This document shows, piece after piece, positions 51,740-61,348 of a DNA stretch of 64,000 bases. The position numbers and the translations under genes are program-made. The notes beneath the pieces were generated by a model. That model was not told the DNA's origin, searched no databases, and saw nothing but the letters and a program-made list of their open reading frames with translations. The stretch comes from Spirochaetia bacterium. GTDB lineage: Bacteria; Spirochaetota; Leptospiria; Turneriellales; JAOUOS01. Where the stretch lies: the NCBI GenBank assembly GCA_029880265.1, contig JAOUOT010000014.1, positions 21,192-85,191 of the forward strand. The letters run 5' to 3'. Numbering within the stretch: position 1 is the first letter of the stretch; each line of letters begins with the position of its first letter.

Positions 51740-51812
51740 AAATCCAGAGGTTTTTTCAGAATCAAGATGTAAACGCGTAAATGTAAAAGAAAATAAAGTC
51801 TACTTTAATATA

Positions 51813-53162
51813 TTAAAAATAGTATCTTAATAATAAATCGGCTCTATCTAATTTGTCAAAAAAACCATATTGTTCTTTCTTTTTTTGAATAACAATTCCC
51901 GTATATTGAGTTATAAAAGAAAAATTATCTGAAATAGAATATTCAATTTGAGCGCGCGCTATCAGGTTTTCAATACTTTCGAAAAATATCATAAAAAGCG
52001 CGGTTTTTATCGTGTCTCTGTAAAAAGAGCCCGTCCATCCGGCGGCCGTCATAATAACAGGGCTGCCCTTAAAATCGCTTTCGGGCAGAATGAAAGAAGA
52101 TTCCAGAATAAAAAAACCGACGCTATCGCCTGCGTTATAATCAAGGCCCGCCGTCATGGCCGCTTCGTCTTCTTTGAAATATCCGTCAGGCAAAGGCGAG
52201 GGAAGACAGTCGGCTGTAAGACAACCTGTTTTTTGAAAGGCTTTGTCAAAACTATAGCGCGATTCGAATTTCAAAAGAAAAGGGTCAAAAGCGTAACTTG
52301 ATTCAAAAGCGGCAAAAGGCGAAGGCTTATAAACAGAGTCAAGGGTTGTGACAGAATCTGTTGCTTCATATATGGGGTTACGGTTATGAACATAACCCGC
52401 TAAAGCTGATATAGAAAATGCATCTCCTATATATCGAAGTCTTATCGCCGCTTCAGGCTTTCGTTTTAAAGGCGCGTTTTCTACTTTGACGCCGACAGTA
52501 TAAGAATACGGATGATCTTGATCTACCATTCTATTAAATAAAGGGTATGGCACAAAGACTAAATTTGCTTCAAAACGTTTGGCAAAAAAGTCAAGCTCAA
52601 TAATGTTCTGACCAAGTCTGGCTTCTTCGGGGTTAGCGAATAAAGCTTCTGTCATATCGGCCACCGAGATAAGGTCAACAACAGGCAGAATATCGGCCTG
52701 CGACCAGACAACCATTTTATTGCCAAGAGTCAAAGTAAACATCCCCATATTCTTTTGCAGATAAAGTTCACGACCTATTACTTCAAAAGTATAATTCTTT
52801 TTTACTCTTTTAGAGTCTTTTTCAATATAATAAGCCGAATTTATGCGCCCGGTAGCTTCTGCGTATAATGAAGCAAAGCTGTTAGGATAATCTAAAATCA
52901 AATGAAAAGAAGGACCAAGTCTTATGAATCTAAATTCTTGAGTTTGAACCGCCGTTTCAAGAGCGAAAGAACCGCGCAGTGAAAAAGACGATTTTTCTTC
53001 TTCTTTATTTTCTTTTTTTGAGGAGTTGCCCCCGACAGAAGATTTTGTCTCGCCGCCAAAGTCGAAATCATCTTTTGAATTTTCGTCTTGCGCCAATACT
53101 ACAGCGGGTAAGTATAAGATAAAAAGTACGATGAATACAGTTTTATTAATATTTTTAATCAT
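51813..53162 (-). CDS. Outer-membrane protein, DUF1302-like
   Basis: This 449-residue protein has a signal peptide (FIVLFILYLPAVVLAQ), an acidic, Ser-rich linker, and an outer-membrane beta-barrel (alternating strands to a final LDRADLLLRYYF, ending in Phe). LTLGNKMVVWSQADILPVVDLI resembles the DUF1302 family, which is often found beside MMPL-type RND exporters. It starts 12 nt after the RND-LolA gene, so the pair is probably co-transcribed. I infer it is the outer-membrane partner for whatever the exporter moves. The substrate is unknown. The family call is by pattern only. Confidence 0.72.
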   Translation of the reverse strand: MIKNINKTVFIVLFILYLPAVVLAQDENSKDDFDFGGETKSSVGGNSSKKENKEEEKSSFSLRGSFALETAVQTQEFRFIRLGPSFHLILDYPNSFASLYAEATGRINSAYYIEKDSKRVKKNYTFEVIGRELYLQKNMGMFTLTLGNKMVVWSQADILPVVDLISVADMTEALFANPEEARLGQNIIELDFFAKRFEANLVFVPYPLFNRMVDQDHPYSYTVGVKVENAPLKRKPEAAIRLRYIGDAFSISALAGYVHNRNPIYEATDSVTTLDSVYKPSPFAAFESSYAFDPFLLKFESRYSFDKAFQKTGCLTADCLPSPLPDGYFKEDEAAMTAGLDYNAGDSVGFFILESSFILPESDFKGSPVIMTAAGWTGSFYRDTIKTALFMIFFESIENLIARAQIEYSISDNFSFITQYTGIVIQKKKEQYGFFDKLDRADLLLRYYF

Positions 53163-53174
53163 TAGAGCTTATAG

Positions 53175-56100
53175 TTATTTTGCCTTATTTCTTACCGGCG
53201 CGATAAGGGCTTCGCGGTAACCCGTTTCTTTTAGGGCTCTCGGCGTAAAAACTTCATCTCTGATATTAATATTAAGCGCCATTTTTGTGATTTTCATCAT
53301 AGACATGCGGCTATTAATATGATTTACGACTATAATTTGACGAGCCACGTCAATACCGCTGAAATTTTCAATCTTACGGAAGAAAATTGTTTTTTTCAAG
53401 TTATTCTGTTTATTAAAAAGCTCTATTTTTAGAGCCATGTTTTTTTCTTTATCAACATACATTCTTGATTTGCCGTAAGAAGTTTTCGCTTTTCTTTTTT
53501 TAATAGGATAACTTTCAATAACCCATACTTTTTTACCGTCAACAATATCTTCGCTGATTAATGAATATTTGTAATCAGAAAGATGCGTTTTTTCCATATC
53601 TTCATAAGAGAGCTCTGAGCCGAAAACCGTACCGGTTTTGGCCTCGTTTGCACCGCTTGAGACAATACGTTTTAATTTTTTCATGGCGGGCAGATAAATC
53701 CACTGTTCGCCGTCTTTATTTTCGTCGTCATAATCTTTTTGAAGAAAAGCCACGCCTTTTTCAGAAGACGGTTCAATTAAAATACTGACAGAAATGGAGT
53801 CTTTACCGTTTTTGCCGACATCTTTGTTGATGCCTTCAAAAACCTTTTTTCGAGGCGATGAACTGCATTTTCTTTTGCCGCCAAGTTCTTTGTAGGCGCA
53901 GCTTACAAGAAGAGTTTCGCTGTAGCCCGACTTTCCGTCGTCGCGGTCTAACATTTTACGCACGATTTCTTTTGCCTTGTTTTCTTGCTTTAAGACGGGT
54001 TCGGCAAGAATGGGTTCTTGTATAAAGAAGATACCAGCTAAAACAGCAAGAATTATCATTGCAGATTGTATTTTTTTATTTAGAATGTTTGAATCAGAGT
54101 TTTTTCGGTTGGCCGAGTTTTCATTATAAAAAGTAAGCAACAGCGCCGGCAGTAAAAACAAATCGGCAAGCAAGGCGGTAAAAATAGCTACTGCCGATAA
54201 AACCGCAAAATTAATATTCGGGATGTAAACTGAACCGGCCAGAACCATGAACCCTCCAATAATTATAAACGATGTAAAAGTTACCGCCTGTCCCACTTCT
54301 TTTAGACTTATGCGAATTGCGTCTTGAGCGTTAGAACCCCGCGCCAACTCTGCTCTGTAATGAGTTAGAAAATGAATAGTATCGTCAACCACAATACCCA
54401 TCGCTAAGGGCATCACAATAAGGGTGTCTACATCAAGCATAATGCCAAACCATCCGGCAACGCCTACAATAGCTGTCATAGGAACTAAGTTCGGAATTAT
54501 AGCGAGAATGCCAAATTTTATGGAACCGTAAATTAATAGAAGAATGATACATACAACAAACAGAGCCATTGCGAATGATTGAATTTGCGAATGAGCCAGA
54601 AAACTCATGGATCTCATCATAAGCGGTATGCCGCCAGTCATATACACCTTAAAATTGGGATTTTCTTTTTCAATTGAATTAAAATATTCAATTTTATAGT
54701 CGTTTAAGTTTCTCATGAACTGCTTGTATTCATAAGAGCTTTTAGTGTAAACCATTAACGAAAGTCTGGCCGACTTCCAATCGTCGTCTACCATAAGCCT
54801 TCGATTTTCAGGATCAGCCGAGTCATACATAACCAGAGTTTGCCGCAATATAACGTCTGTTTCGGGTAAACGGTAATTATTTTCCCAACCGTCTGTTAAA
54901 ATTCGGTGCGACTCTTTGGCGGCATTTACCAGAGAAAAACCGCGCGGTACAAATTCTGCTTCGTCTTTTAATACACGTTTTGCGAACTTATCGATGGCCA
55001 ATAATAAGTCAGCTTTTTTTACCCCATCGATTTTACCGGTATCAAAAATTACTTCAACAGAACTTGCCCCGCCGAAAGAAGAATCGATCAGATCAAATAT
55101 TTCAGAAATGCCATTACCTGGTAAAACTGCTTTGTTAAAACTTGTATCAATTTTTATATAGCGAAATCCGATAGAAAAAAACATCGCTCCTAGAATAAAT
55201 ATTATTAAAATCTTTTTAGGATGTTTAATTGTTTTTTCAGCTATATTCGCTAATATTTTCTGAAAAAAGTTTTCAATTCTATGATGGTTTTTATTGCTAT
55301 TTTTTATTTTCTTTTCATGGGGATGCCAAAAACTTAAAAGAACGGGCAGTAAAAAAAGCGTAAAAACCAACGCGAAAAAAATACCAAACGCGGCCATATA
55401 AGAAAAATTAGCGATAGGCACAATGGGTACAAAGCTTAGAGCCAAAAGACCTCCCATTGTGGTTAAAGAGGCTAGAATTATCGCAAATCCCGATTTCAGA
55501 TATGCGGTTGAAAGCGCTTTTTCGCTGTCATATCCTTCGCTTAAAAACATGCGAAATCCCGATATAAGATGCACCGACGAAGCTACGCCCAATACTAAGA
55601 TAAGAAAAATAACAATATTAAGCATCATAGTAGCCGGTATGCCAAGATGCGCGATGAGTCCTATGGTGCATATTTCAGATAATACAATGATTACAAACGG
55701 CCATAACAAAGCCGAAAAAGATCGAAACGAAATTGCGAGCAGGGCAAAGGTAACAAATACCGCTAGCATCATTATTATTGCCATATCATGCTGCATTAAA
55801 TATCCGATAAAATCAAGAAACCACGGACTACCGGCAATAGCATATTTTGTATTATGGTCAACCGCTTCTATATCGCTAATTCCTCTTTGTTTTAACATGG
55901 GCGACCATTGGCTGTCTTTAAGGGTTTGCCTTAATTCTTTCATAAAGGGCATGTAATCAATAGGCTGAAGCGCTTCATATTCAATTCTTTCTTGTTCTTG
56001 CGTTACAGTTTTAGTTTTTCTATCTGTTTGCGCGTCTTCTATTTCTTCAAAATCAAATTCGTCGTCTTCAGATGATGTGGATGGTTTTGTCGTACCTTTT

Positions 56101-56762
56101 TTTTGTTTTTCTGATACGATTTTTTCGTTTTCTGTTTTCTCGGTCTTGGCCAATCGGGTTCCGAAATCGGTGGTAATGACAATCAATCCGTATTTTAGAT
56201 CTTTTGAGAAAAAATTACCAGGATAGTCTTTATGTTCCAGAGCCTGCTTTTTTATAACTTCGCTTTCTTTTTTTGTTTGGGGTATATTATCGCCGATAAA
56301 TTTTCTGTTTATAAGGCTGTCGCCGTTAGTTTCAAGATAATCGGCGCTTACAATTGATCGTACTCTTTTTATTCTATCTAAAGGAGAACCTGATTCATTT
56401 CTTTTCGCGTTAATGGCGTCTTCAAGTTTTTTTACGCTGGCAAGCGATTCTTTTGAGAAAATATCTTTATTTTTTGGTTCATACATGATTACCAGACCCT
56501 CGTCAGAACCGAAAGTATTTTTAAAAACCCGATAATCTAAAAATGCCGCATCATTTTCGTTGAAAAATGATTCTAAAGAATGCTCCATGCGCAGTTTGCC
56601 GATGCCTGAGGCCATTATTACAGTAATTGCCGTTATAATCAGAAGTATTATTAACCTTCTTTTTTTCGCAAAAGCCGGTATCTTGCCAATGGTTTCGGTT
56701 ATACTTAGTATTAACCGGTTAACCGTTCCGCTTGTTTTACCTGTCTTTGAATTATTATCCAT
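53175..56762 (-). CDS. RND/MMPL exporter fused to a LolA-like lipoprotein-sorting domain
   Basis: This 1195-residue fusion has an RND part (about 1-930). It includes a first helix (RLIILLIITAITVIMASG), a large periplasmic loop, two blocks of helices (for example LIVMPLAMGIVVDDTIHFLTHY, which carries the MMPL-type DD), and sterol-sensing-like segments. After an extra hydrophobic stretch (MIILAVLAGIFFIQEPIL), residues 930-1195 match the outer-membrane lipoprotein-sorting domain (EQWIYLPAMKKLKRI, GSELSYEDMEK, KSRMYVDKEKNMALKIEL). In many bacteria these are separate genes. The exporter, TetR regulator and DUF1302-like partner form one locus that likely moves lipids or hydrophobic molecules to the outer membrane. 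Confidence 0.85.
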   Translation of the reverse strand: MDNNSKTGKTSGTVNRLILSITETIGKIPAFAKKRRLIILLIITAITVIMASGIGKLRMEHSLESFFNENDAAFLDYRVFKNTFGSDEGLVIMYEPKNKDIFSKESLASVKKLEDAINAKRNESGSPLDRIKRVRSIVSADYLETNGDSLINRKFIGDNIPQTKKESEVIKKQALEHKDYPGNFFSKDLKYGLIVITTDFGTRLAKTEKTENEKIVSEKQKKGTTKPSTSSEDDEFDFEEIEDAQTDRKTKTVTQEQERIEYEALQPIDYMPFMKELRQTLKDSQWSPMLKQRGISDIEAVDHNTKYAIAGSPWFLDFIGYLMQHDMAIIMMLAVFVTFALLAISFRSFSALLWPFVIIVLSEICTIGLIAHLGIPATMMLNIVIFLILVLGVASSVHLISGFRMFLSEGYDSEKALSTAYLKSGFAIILASLTTMGGLLALSFVPIVPIANFSYMAAFGIFFALVFTLFLLPVLLSFWHPHEKKIKNSNKNHHRIENFFQKILANIAEKTIKHPKKILIIFILGAMFFSIGFRYIKIDTSFNKAVLPGNGISEIFDLIDSSFGGASSVEVIFDTGKIDGVKKADLLLAIDKFAKRVLKDEAEFVPRGFSLVNAAKESHRILTDGWENNYRLPETDVILRQTLVMYDSADPENRRLMVDDDWKSARLSLMVYTKSSYEYKQFMRNLNDYKIEYFNSIEKENPNFKVYMTGGIPLMMRSMSFLAHSQIQSFAMALFVVCIILLLIYGSIKFGILAIIPNLVPMTAIVGVAGWFGIMLDVDTLIVMPLAMGIVVDDTIHFLTHYRAELARGSNAQDAIRISLKEVGQAVTFTSFIIIGGFMVLAGSVYIPNINFAVLSAVAIFTALLADLFLLPALLLTFYNENSANRKNSDSNILNKKIQSAMIILAVLAGIFFIQEPILAEPVLKQENKAKEIVRKMLDRDDGKSGYSETLLVSCAYKELGGKRKCSSSPRKKVFEGINKDVGKNGKDSISVSILIEPSSEKGVAFLQKDYDDENKDGEQWIYLPAMKKLKRIVSSGANEAKTGTVFGSELSYEDMEKTHLSDYKYSLISEDIVDGKKVWVIESYPIKKRKAKTSYGKSRMYVDKEKNMALKIELFNKQNNLKKTIFFRKIENFSGIDVARQIIVVNHINSRMSMMKITKMALNINIRDEVFTPRALKETGYREALIAPVRNKAK

Positions 56763-56838
56763 TTAATTCTCCTGAATTTTTATTTTCTTTTCGTTCTTAA
56801 CAATTTGATTTAATAAATCGGTTACCATAATTTATTTT

Positions 56839-56955
56839 TTACAAATGTATCTTATATTGCCTTTTTGCCATATTTTCATCATTTAATAAAGATATGAATT
56901 TTCTAAAAACCATGGGATCATATATTTTATAAAATTTTTCTATACTTATGCTCAT
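56839..56955 (-). CDS. Possible 38-aa small protein in the tetR/RND divergent region
   Basis: An ATG at 56955 preceded by GGAGTTCTT (a proper ribosome site, 6 nt) opens a 38-codon frame starting MSISIEKFYKIYDPMVFRK. The composition is normal for a protein. It lies ahead of the exporter gene on the same strand, after the operator-like palindromes, so it would be first in that transcript. It could be a leader peptide or a real small protein. The rest of this 368-bp gap (56763-57130) holds regulatory palindromes and no other gene. Confidence 0.4.
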   Translation of the reverse strand: MSISIEKFYKIYDPMVFRKFISLLNDENMAKRQYKIHL

Positions 56956-57006
56956 AAGAACTCCATTTTTTTATCCTGCTTCTTCGCTAACCACTATTTC
57001 AAAAAC

Positions 57007-57046
57007 TGACCAAAGGTCATATGATGAACATAATAAACTATATGAC
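57007..57046. promoter_or_regulatory. Putative TetR operator, overlapping palindromes
   Basis: TGACC-AAA-GGTCA (57007-57019) is a perfect palindrome. It overlaps GTCATAT (57016-57022), which pairs with ATATGAC (57040-57046) across 17 nt. They sit between the small frame and the tetR gene, about 85-125 nt before the tetR start, the usual place for a TetR binding site controlling both directions. Confidence 0.5.
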
Positions 57047-57130
57047 ATATCGTCAACTTATTTATTCGTTTTTATAAAAAAACTTGCCGGGCTGTCTATC
57101 TTTTGAATAAATACTAAAAAGTAAATTACT

Positions 57131-57778
57131 ATGGGAATCGCTGAAAGAAAAGAAAGAGAAAAGGCTCAAAAAAAAGATGCGATTATAGACGCCGCAGAAA
57201 AAGTATTTTTTGCCAAAGGCTATGAAAACGCGACAATGGATGAAATTGCCGAAGAAGCCGAATACAGCAAAGGCACCATCTATTTATATTTTAAGAATAA
57301 AGAAGAACTTTATATCGCCATATCGGGACGCTCGGCGGATATTTTTTATGATCTATTAAAAGAAGAAATCGATAAAGGCAAAAACGGAAAAGAAAAACTC
57401 GATGGCATTAAAAAAGCTTATTTACGCGTATTTTTAGAACATCCTAATCAAATGCAAGCTATTTTACATGCTTCACGTTATCCCGCCATTACCGATAAAA
57501 TGTTAAATGACGAAACTACCAGAATGCAGGTGCAAGAGAAACAGCAAAAACTGCAGGGGCTAATTTTATCGGCTATAACTATGGCTATTGAAGATAAAAG
57601 CGCTCCTGAATTAGCGTCAATTAAAAAAGAAGACTTAATGATGACATTTTTAGGCGGGGGTATTTTATTAGAAGGCATGTATAAGCATATGTTTGATATT
57701 AGAGATTTTTGTGAAAAATATTATAATATAAAACCGGAAGTTCTGATAAAAGCGGCATATAGCTTGCTTAAGTTTTAA
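57131..57778 (+). CDS. TetR family transcriptional regulator
   Basis: This 215-residue repressor has the classic N-terminal helix-turn-helix (AIIDAAEKVFFAKGYENATMDEIAEEAEYSKGTIYLYFKNKEELY, residues about 18-62, cited in parts). A helical ligand-binding domain follows. It is divergent from the exporter gene and presumably represses it, and itself, through the palindromes at 57007-57046. The inducer is unknown. No ribosome site is seen. Confidence 0.93.
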   Translation: MGIAERKEREKAQKKDAIIDAAEKVFFAKGYENATMDEIAEEAEYSKGTIYLYFKNKEELYIAISGRSADIFYDLLKEEIDKGKNGKEKLDGIKKAYLRVFLEHPNQMQAILHASRYPAITDKMLNDETTRMQVQEKQQKLQGLILSAITMAIEDKSAPELASIKKEDLMMTFLGGGILLEGMYKHMFDIRDFCEKYYNIKPEVLIKAAYSLLKF

Positions 57779-57970
57779 TTAAATAATTTTCTTCTAAGGT
57801 TGTTTCAAAATTCTCTATTAAATCGGCGGTATCTTTTGTTCATCTATAGAAAAAGTCTAAGTCTCTATTCAGATATTTTTTATGTCCCATTTCGAAAAAT
57901 CATTGACGCATGATAAACTTAATTACGAATTTGAGGCGGCGGGCGCCTGAAACATGCTTAAAATAGAATA

Positions 57971-60900
57971 ATGACCGAAATTAACGAAATTTTCAAAGAA
58001 ATTATACGCTCAAGCGATCATGATATTCAAGATGAGGCCGCTGAATTTATCGAATCTAAAAAAATAAAATTCATTGAAGGCGTAAACGAAAAGGCGTTTT
58101 TCATTGTTCAAAACGAAAAAAATTATCGGCTATCGATAAATTTACGCGATAAAATAAGCCAATGCGGCTGTTTTAACGAAAATTCATGTGTTCATAAATG
58201 CGCCGCAGCCTTGTATATGATTTCGAACCCTTCAGAGGTTTCGATGCTTAAAGCTTCGGCGTCAAATAAAGGAGACGAACCTTTTTTAGCAGATTTGGCC
58301 GTTCAGCTTTCAGAAGATTTTGAAAGTTTTACTTTTTTATCGGTCTATAGAAATAACTATAAATTTATCAAAAAAGAATCTGATATTTATAAATTAAAAG
58401 AAAATAACTACGGAATTTTTGATTTTTTGCCCGGAACTTTTCGCGAAAAAGGTTTTTCATACAATATTAAGGTTTTGTATAAAATATTAACCGAGGCGTC
58501 ATTTGCAGGGGAGATTAGGTTTTTTTCAAATGACGGTCTTCCTCTTGAGTACGGCGGATGTATACAGGCAGAACTGGCGCTTGCTCAAAAATCAGAATCT
58601 CAATTTTATATTCAGGCTGAATTTGAAAATCCTGAGAACGCCAAAAAAAAAGTTTCGCTTTTAAACTTAAAAAACAAAGACGATTTCCCTTTGTTATACA
58701 GTTTTGAGCTTGAAAAAAAAACAAGACCAGAAAATAATCTTATCAGCTATTACTCAGGATTATACGGGTCTTCTCAAAAAGAAAAAGAACCTGTCATACA
58801 AAAGCATTTAAGAAAAAAATACAAGTTTTATTTTATTTCGCCGCATGAAAAATATAACCGGCTTATCTTAGACCGATATGATTTTTTATCGCATATCGAC
58901 CTTGTTCAAAATAAAGAAATTTTTATTGAAAATGAAATAAAAAACTGCGAGCTAGTTCCCGAAAAATGGGATACATCTGCCGAACTGGTTCTTTTAATAT
59001 CGCCCCAGATTACGGCCGGCGAGCTTGAATTAAAATGCGAACTTTATATCGCCTACGGGGCCCATGAGAACATTGTCAGAAAATTAAACTTTTCAGAAAG
59101 AAACAATACGCCCGTTGTTTTTTTCGACCCGAGACCTGTATCTGTAAAGCACGAAGGCTACGCCGCCGCGAGAACAAAAGATAAAAATATTTGCGTTTAC
59201 AGAAATCATCGAAAAGAAACGCGGCTTTTTGAGCCAAGGCTGCCGATTGTTTACGGCAAAAACGGAGATTTTTGGGTAAACGAATTAAAAATAAAAAACT
59301 TCATTCTTGAAAAACTGCCCGAGCTTAAAAAAAGAAACGTTAACATAGGCGTTCATAAAGACATTACAACCCTATTTGAAAAAAAACAAACGGCGTCTTT
59401 TCAAATAGGTTCGTCTTCGGGAATGCCGTGGTTTCAGGGGCACATTGAAATCATGGGACTTTCCAGAGACGATAAAAAAGCTCTTTTTAGCGCGGCCAAA
59501 AAACGCAAAGATTACTACCGCTTAAGAAACGGAAGCTGGCTTTCTCTTGAAGATATAGGATTAACCGAAATTCTGCGCCGCGCCGAAAAACTTGGCCTGA
59601 AAATAAATCAGAACTTTGAGGTAGAAAAAATCTCTACCGGCCAGTTGATTGCCCTTGACGATTTTCTTGAAATGCGCGCAGATAAAAAAGCAAAAGAGAT
59701 TATCAAAAAGATAAAAAACATAAGCGAAATTTCGGGCGCAAAACATGAAGACGCCGGCCCCGATTTTCAGGGCGAGCTTCGATCTTACCAGAAAACAGGC
59801 GTCGCTTTTTTTCGAAAACTTTACGAGCGCCATCTCGGCGGAATCATGGCCGACGACATGGGTCTCGGCAAAACGATACAGACCTTGTCGTTTCTCAATA
59901 AACTTTATTTTGATTATCCCAGATTAAAACCGTGTCTTTTAGTAAGCCCGCTTTCTGCTCTTTCAGTGTGGGAAAACGAAGCGAAAAAATTTTTCCCGCG
60001 GCTTTCCATATACAGGTGGCACGGTTCTCAAAAAAATTCCGAAGAGGCCAAGAAAAGTCACATTATTCTTACGACGTATCCTACGTTAAGTCAAAATCAT
60101 ACGTTTTTTAAAGAAGAAACTTTTGCCTTAATGTGTCTCGACGAGGCGCAGACGATAAAAAACTACGCTTCAAAAGCGGCGACATCGATTCGAAAAATGA
60201 ATATTGAAAGAATTTTCTGTCTTACGGGAACGCCTCTTGAAAACAGTTTAAGCGACTTGTGGTCGCTTTTTGATTTATCTGTTCCGGGGCTTTTGGGAAC
60301 GCGAAAAAGTTTTCTTGAAAGTTACGACAATCAGGCTCTTTCAAAAGACGAGGCGTCTTCGCTAAGAAGGCTCATAAAACCGTTTCTTTTAAGACGGCAC
60401 AAAGACGATGTCGTAAAAGATTTGCCCTCAAAAACAGAAACTGACGTTGCGGTGATGATGACAGCAAGGCAAAAGGCTCTTCATGAAAAAATTCGAAGAG
60501 ACGCCCTAAAGGCTCTTGAAAACGCCGATAAAAACGCTGTTTTTGCGGTTTTGCCTTTCTTGACGAGCCTTCGCCGCATTGCCTGTCATCCCGATTTAAA
60601 ACAGGAACAGGGCTGGGATATGACAAATTCGGGCAAGCTTGAGTATTTAAGAGACGCTCTGCCCGAGCTCTATCAATCGGCGTCGGGCGTTTTGATTTTC
60701 AGCCAGTTTACAGATGTATTAAACCTTGTGGGAAAGCTTTTAGAAGAATTTAATTACGACTATTTTTATCTTGACGGTTCGGTCTCTCATAACAACAGAA
60801 AAGAACAGGTAAAACTGTTTCAAGAAGGCAAAAAGAAATTTTTTCTTATAAGCCTGAAGGCTGGCGCAAGCGCCTTGACCCTTCATCAGGCAGATACCAT

Positions 60901-61147
60901 CATACATCTTGACCCGTGGTGGAACCCCCAGCTTGAAAACCAGGCCACCGACAGAGCTTATCGCATTGGTCAAAAAAGAAAAGTTTTTGTTTACAGACTT
61001 TTTTCAAAAGACAGTATTGAAGAAAAGGTACTTGAATTGAAAGCAAAAAAACAACGCCTCTTTGACGCCGTATTCGCGGGAAAGAGTTTCAAGAAAAACG
61101 CGGTAATCAGTAAAGAAGAGATTATTGATTTACTCTCGGGAGGGTAG
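57971..61147 (+). CDS. SWIM zinc-finger SNF2 helicase
   Basis: This 1058-residue protein has an N-terminal SWIM zinc finger (CGCFNENSCVHKC, near residue 64). A long middle region of HepA-associated type leads to an SNF2 ATPase domain: DDMGLGKTIQT (about 626), LVSPLSALSVWENE, LCLDEAQTIKN (about 722), CLTGTPLENSL. The helicase C part has FSQFTDVLNLVG, LISLKAGASALTLHQADTIIHLDPWWNP and DRAYRIGQ. These remodel protein-DNA or RNA polymerase complexes; no methylase or nuclease gene is near to suggest a defence system. Its last 18 bp overlap a convergent small gene. Confidence 0.92.
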   Translation: MTEINEIFKEIIRSSDHDIQDEAAEFIESKKIKFIEGVNEKAFFIVQNEKNYRLSINLRDKISQCGCFNENSCVHKCAAALYMISNPSEVSMLKASASNKGDEPFLADLAVQLSEDFESFTFLSVYRNNYKFIKKESDIYKLKENNYGIFDFLPGTFREKGFSYNIKVLYKILTEASFAGEIRFFSNDGLPLEYGGCIQAELALAQKSESQFYIQAEFENPENAKKKVSLLNLKNKDDFPLLYSFELEKKTRPENNLISYYSGLYGSSQKEKEPVIQKHLRKKYKFYFISPHEKYNRLILDRYDFLSHIDLVQNKEIFIENEIKNCELVPEKWDTSAELVLLISPQITAGELELKCELYIAYGAHENIVRKLNFSERNNTPVVFFDPRPVSVKHEGYAAARTKDKNICVYRNHRKETRLFEPRLPIVYGKNGDFWVNELKIKNFILEKLPELKKRNVNIGVHKDITTLFEKKQTASFQIGSSSGMPWFQGHIEIMGLSRDDKKALFSAAKKRKDYYRLRNGSWLSLEDIGLTEILRRAEKLGLKINQNFEVEKISTGQLIALDDFLEMRADKKAKEIIKKIKNISEISGAKHEDAGPDFQGELRSYQKTGVAFFRKLYERHLGGIMADDMGLGKTIQTLSFLNKLYFDYPRLKPCLLVSPLSALSVWENEAKKFFPRLSIYRWHGSQKNSEEAKKSHIILTTYPTLSQNHTFFKEETFALMCLDEAQTIKNYASKAATSIRKMNIERIFCLTGTPLENSLSDLWSLFDLSVPGLLGTRKSFLESYDNQALSKDEASSLRRLIKPFLLRRHKDDVVKDLPSKTETDVAVMMTARQKALHEKIRRDALKALENADKNAVFAVLPFLTSLRRIACHPDLKQEQGWDMTNSGKLEYLRDALPELYQSASGVLIFSQFTDVLNLVGKLLEEFNYDYFYLDGSVSHNNRKEQVKLFQEGKKKFFLISLKAGASALTLHQADTIIHLDPWWNPQLENQATDRAYRIGQKRKVFVYRLFSKDSIEEKVLELKAKKQRLFDAVFAGKSFKKNAVISKEEIIDLLSGG

Positions 61148-61348
61148 ATATTCCCGCTTGACCTCCAGCAAAATTATTTCTTCTAGATAGGTAAGTTCTT
61201 TATCAACATGAGCCGCTCTTGTCATCATTTTGAAGATTTTTTGGCGGGCATTTATATCTGTAGGCATGCGTATAGAAAGACGTTTTGCTTCGGCCAGTTG
61301 AAATAATTTTTTTAGCCTAAGACGCGAATATAGCATTTTTAAAGCCAT
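61130..61348 (-). CDS. Small basic hypothetical protein
   Basis: This 72-residue frame starts MALKMLYSRLRLKKLF and is rich in Arg and Lys, then ends ELTYLEEIILLEVKREYLPSRE. It is probably helical and has no signal. Its start overlaps the end of the broken membrane gene (61339-61348) on the same strand, which looks like translational coupling and supports it being real. Its end overlaps the SNF2 gene by 18 bp. No family is recognised. Confidence 0.45.
   Translation of the reverse strand: MALKMLYSRLRLKKLFQLAEAKRLSIRMPTDINARQKIFKMMTRAAHVDKELTYLEEIILLEVKREYLPSRE

Noticed and set aside
55423..55956. 177-codon plus-strand frame inside the RND-LolA gene
   Set aside because: It is a reverse-frame shadow of conserved transmembrane segments and has no ribosome site.
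53175..56762. RND-LolA fusion considered as two separate genes
   Set aside because: One continuous frame links the domains without a stop or a plausible internal start at the junction, so I kept it as one protein.
57971..61147. SNF2 helicase as part of a phage-defence system
   Set aside because: SWIM/SNF2 proteins do occur in defence loci, but no methylase, nuclease or other known defence gene is adjacent. The neighbours are TetR and a sensor kinase.
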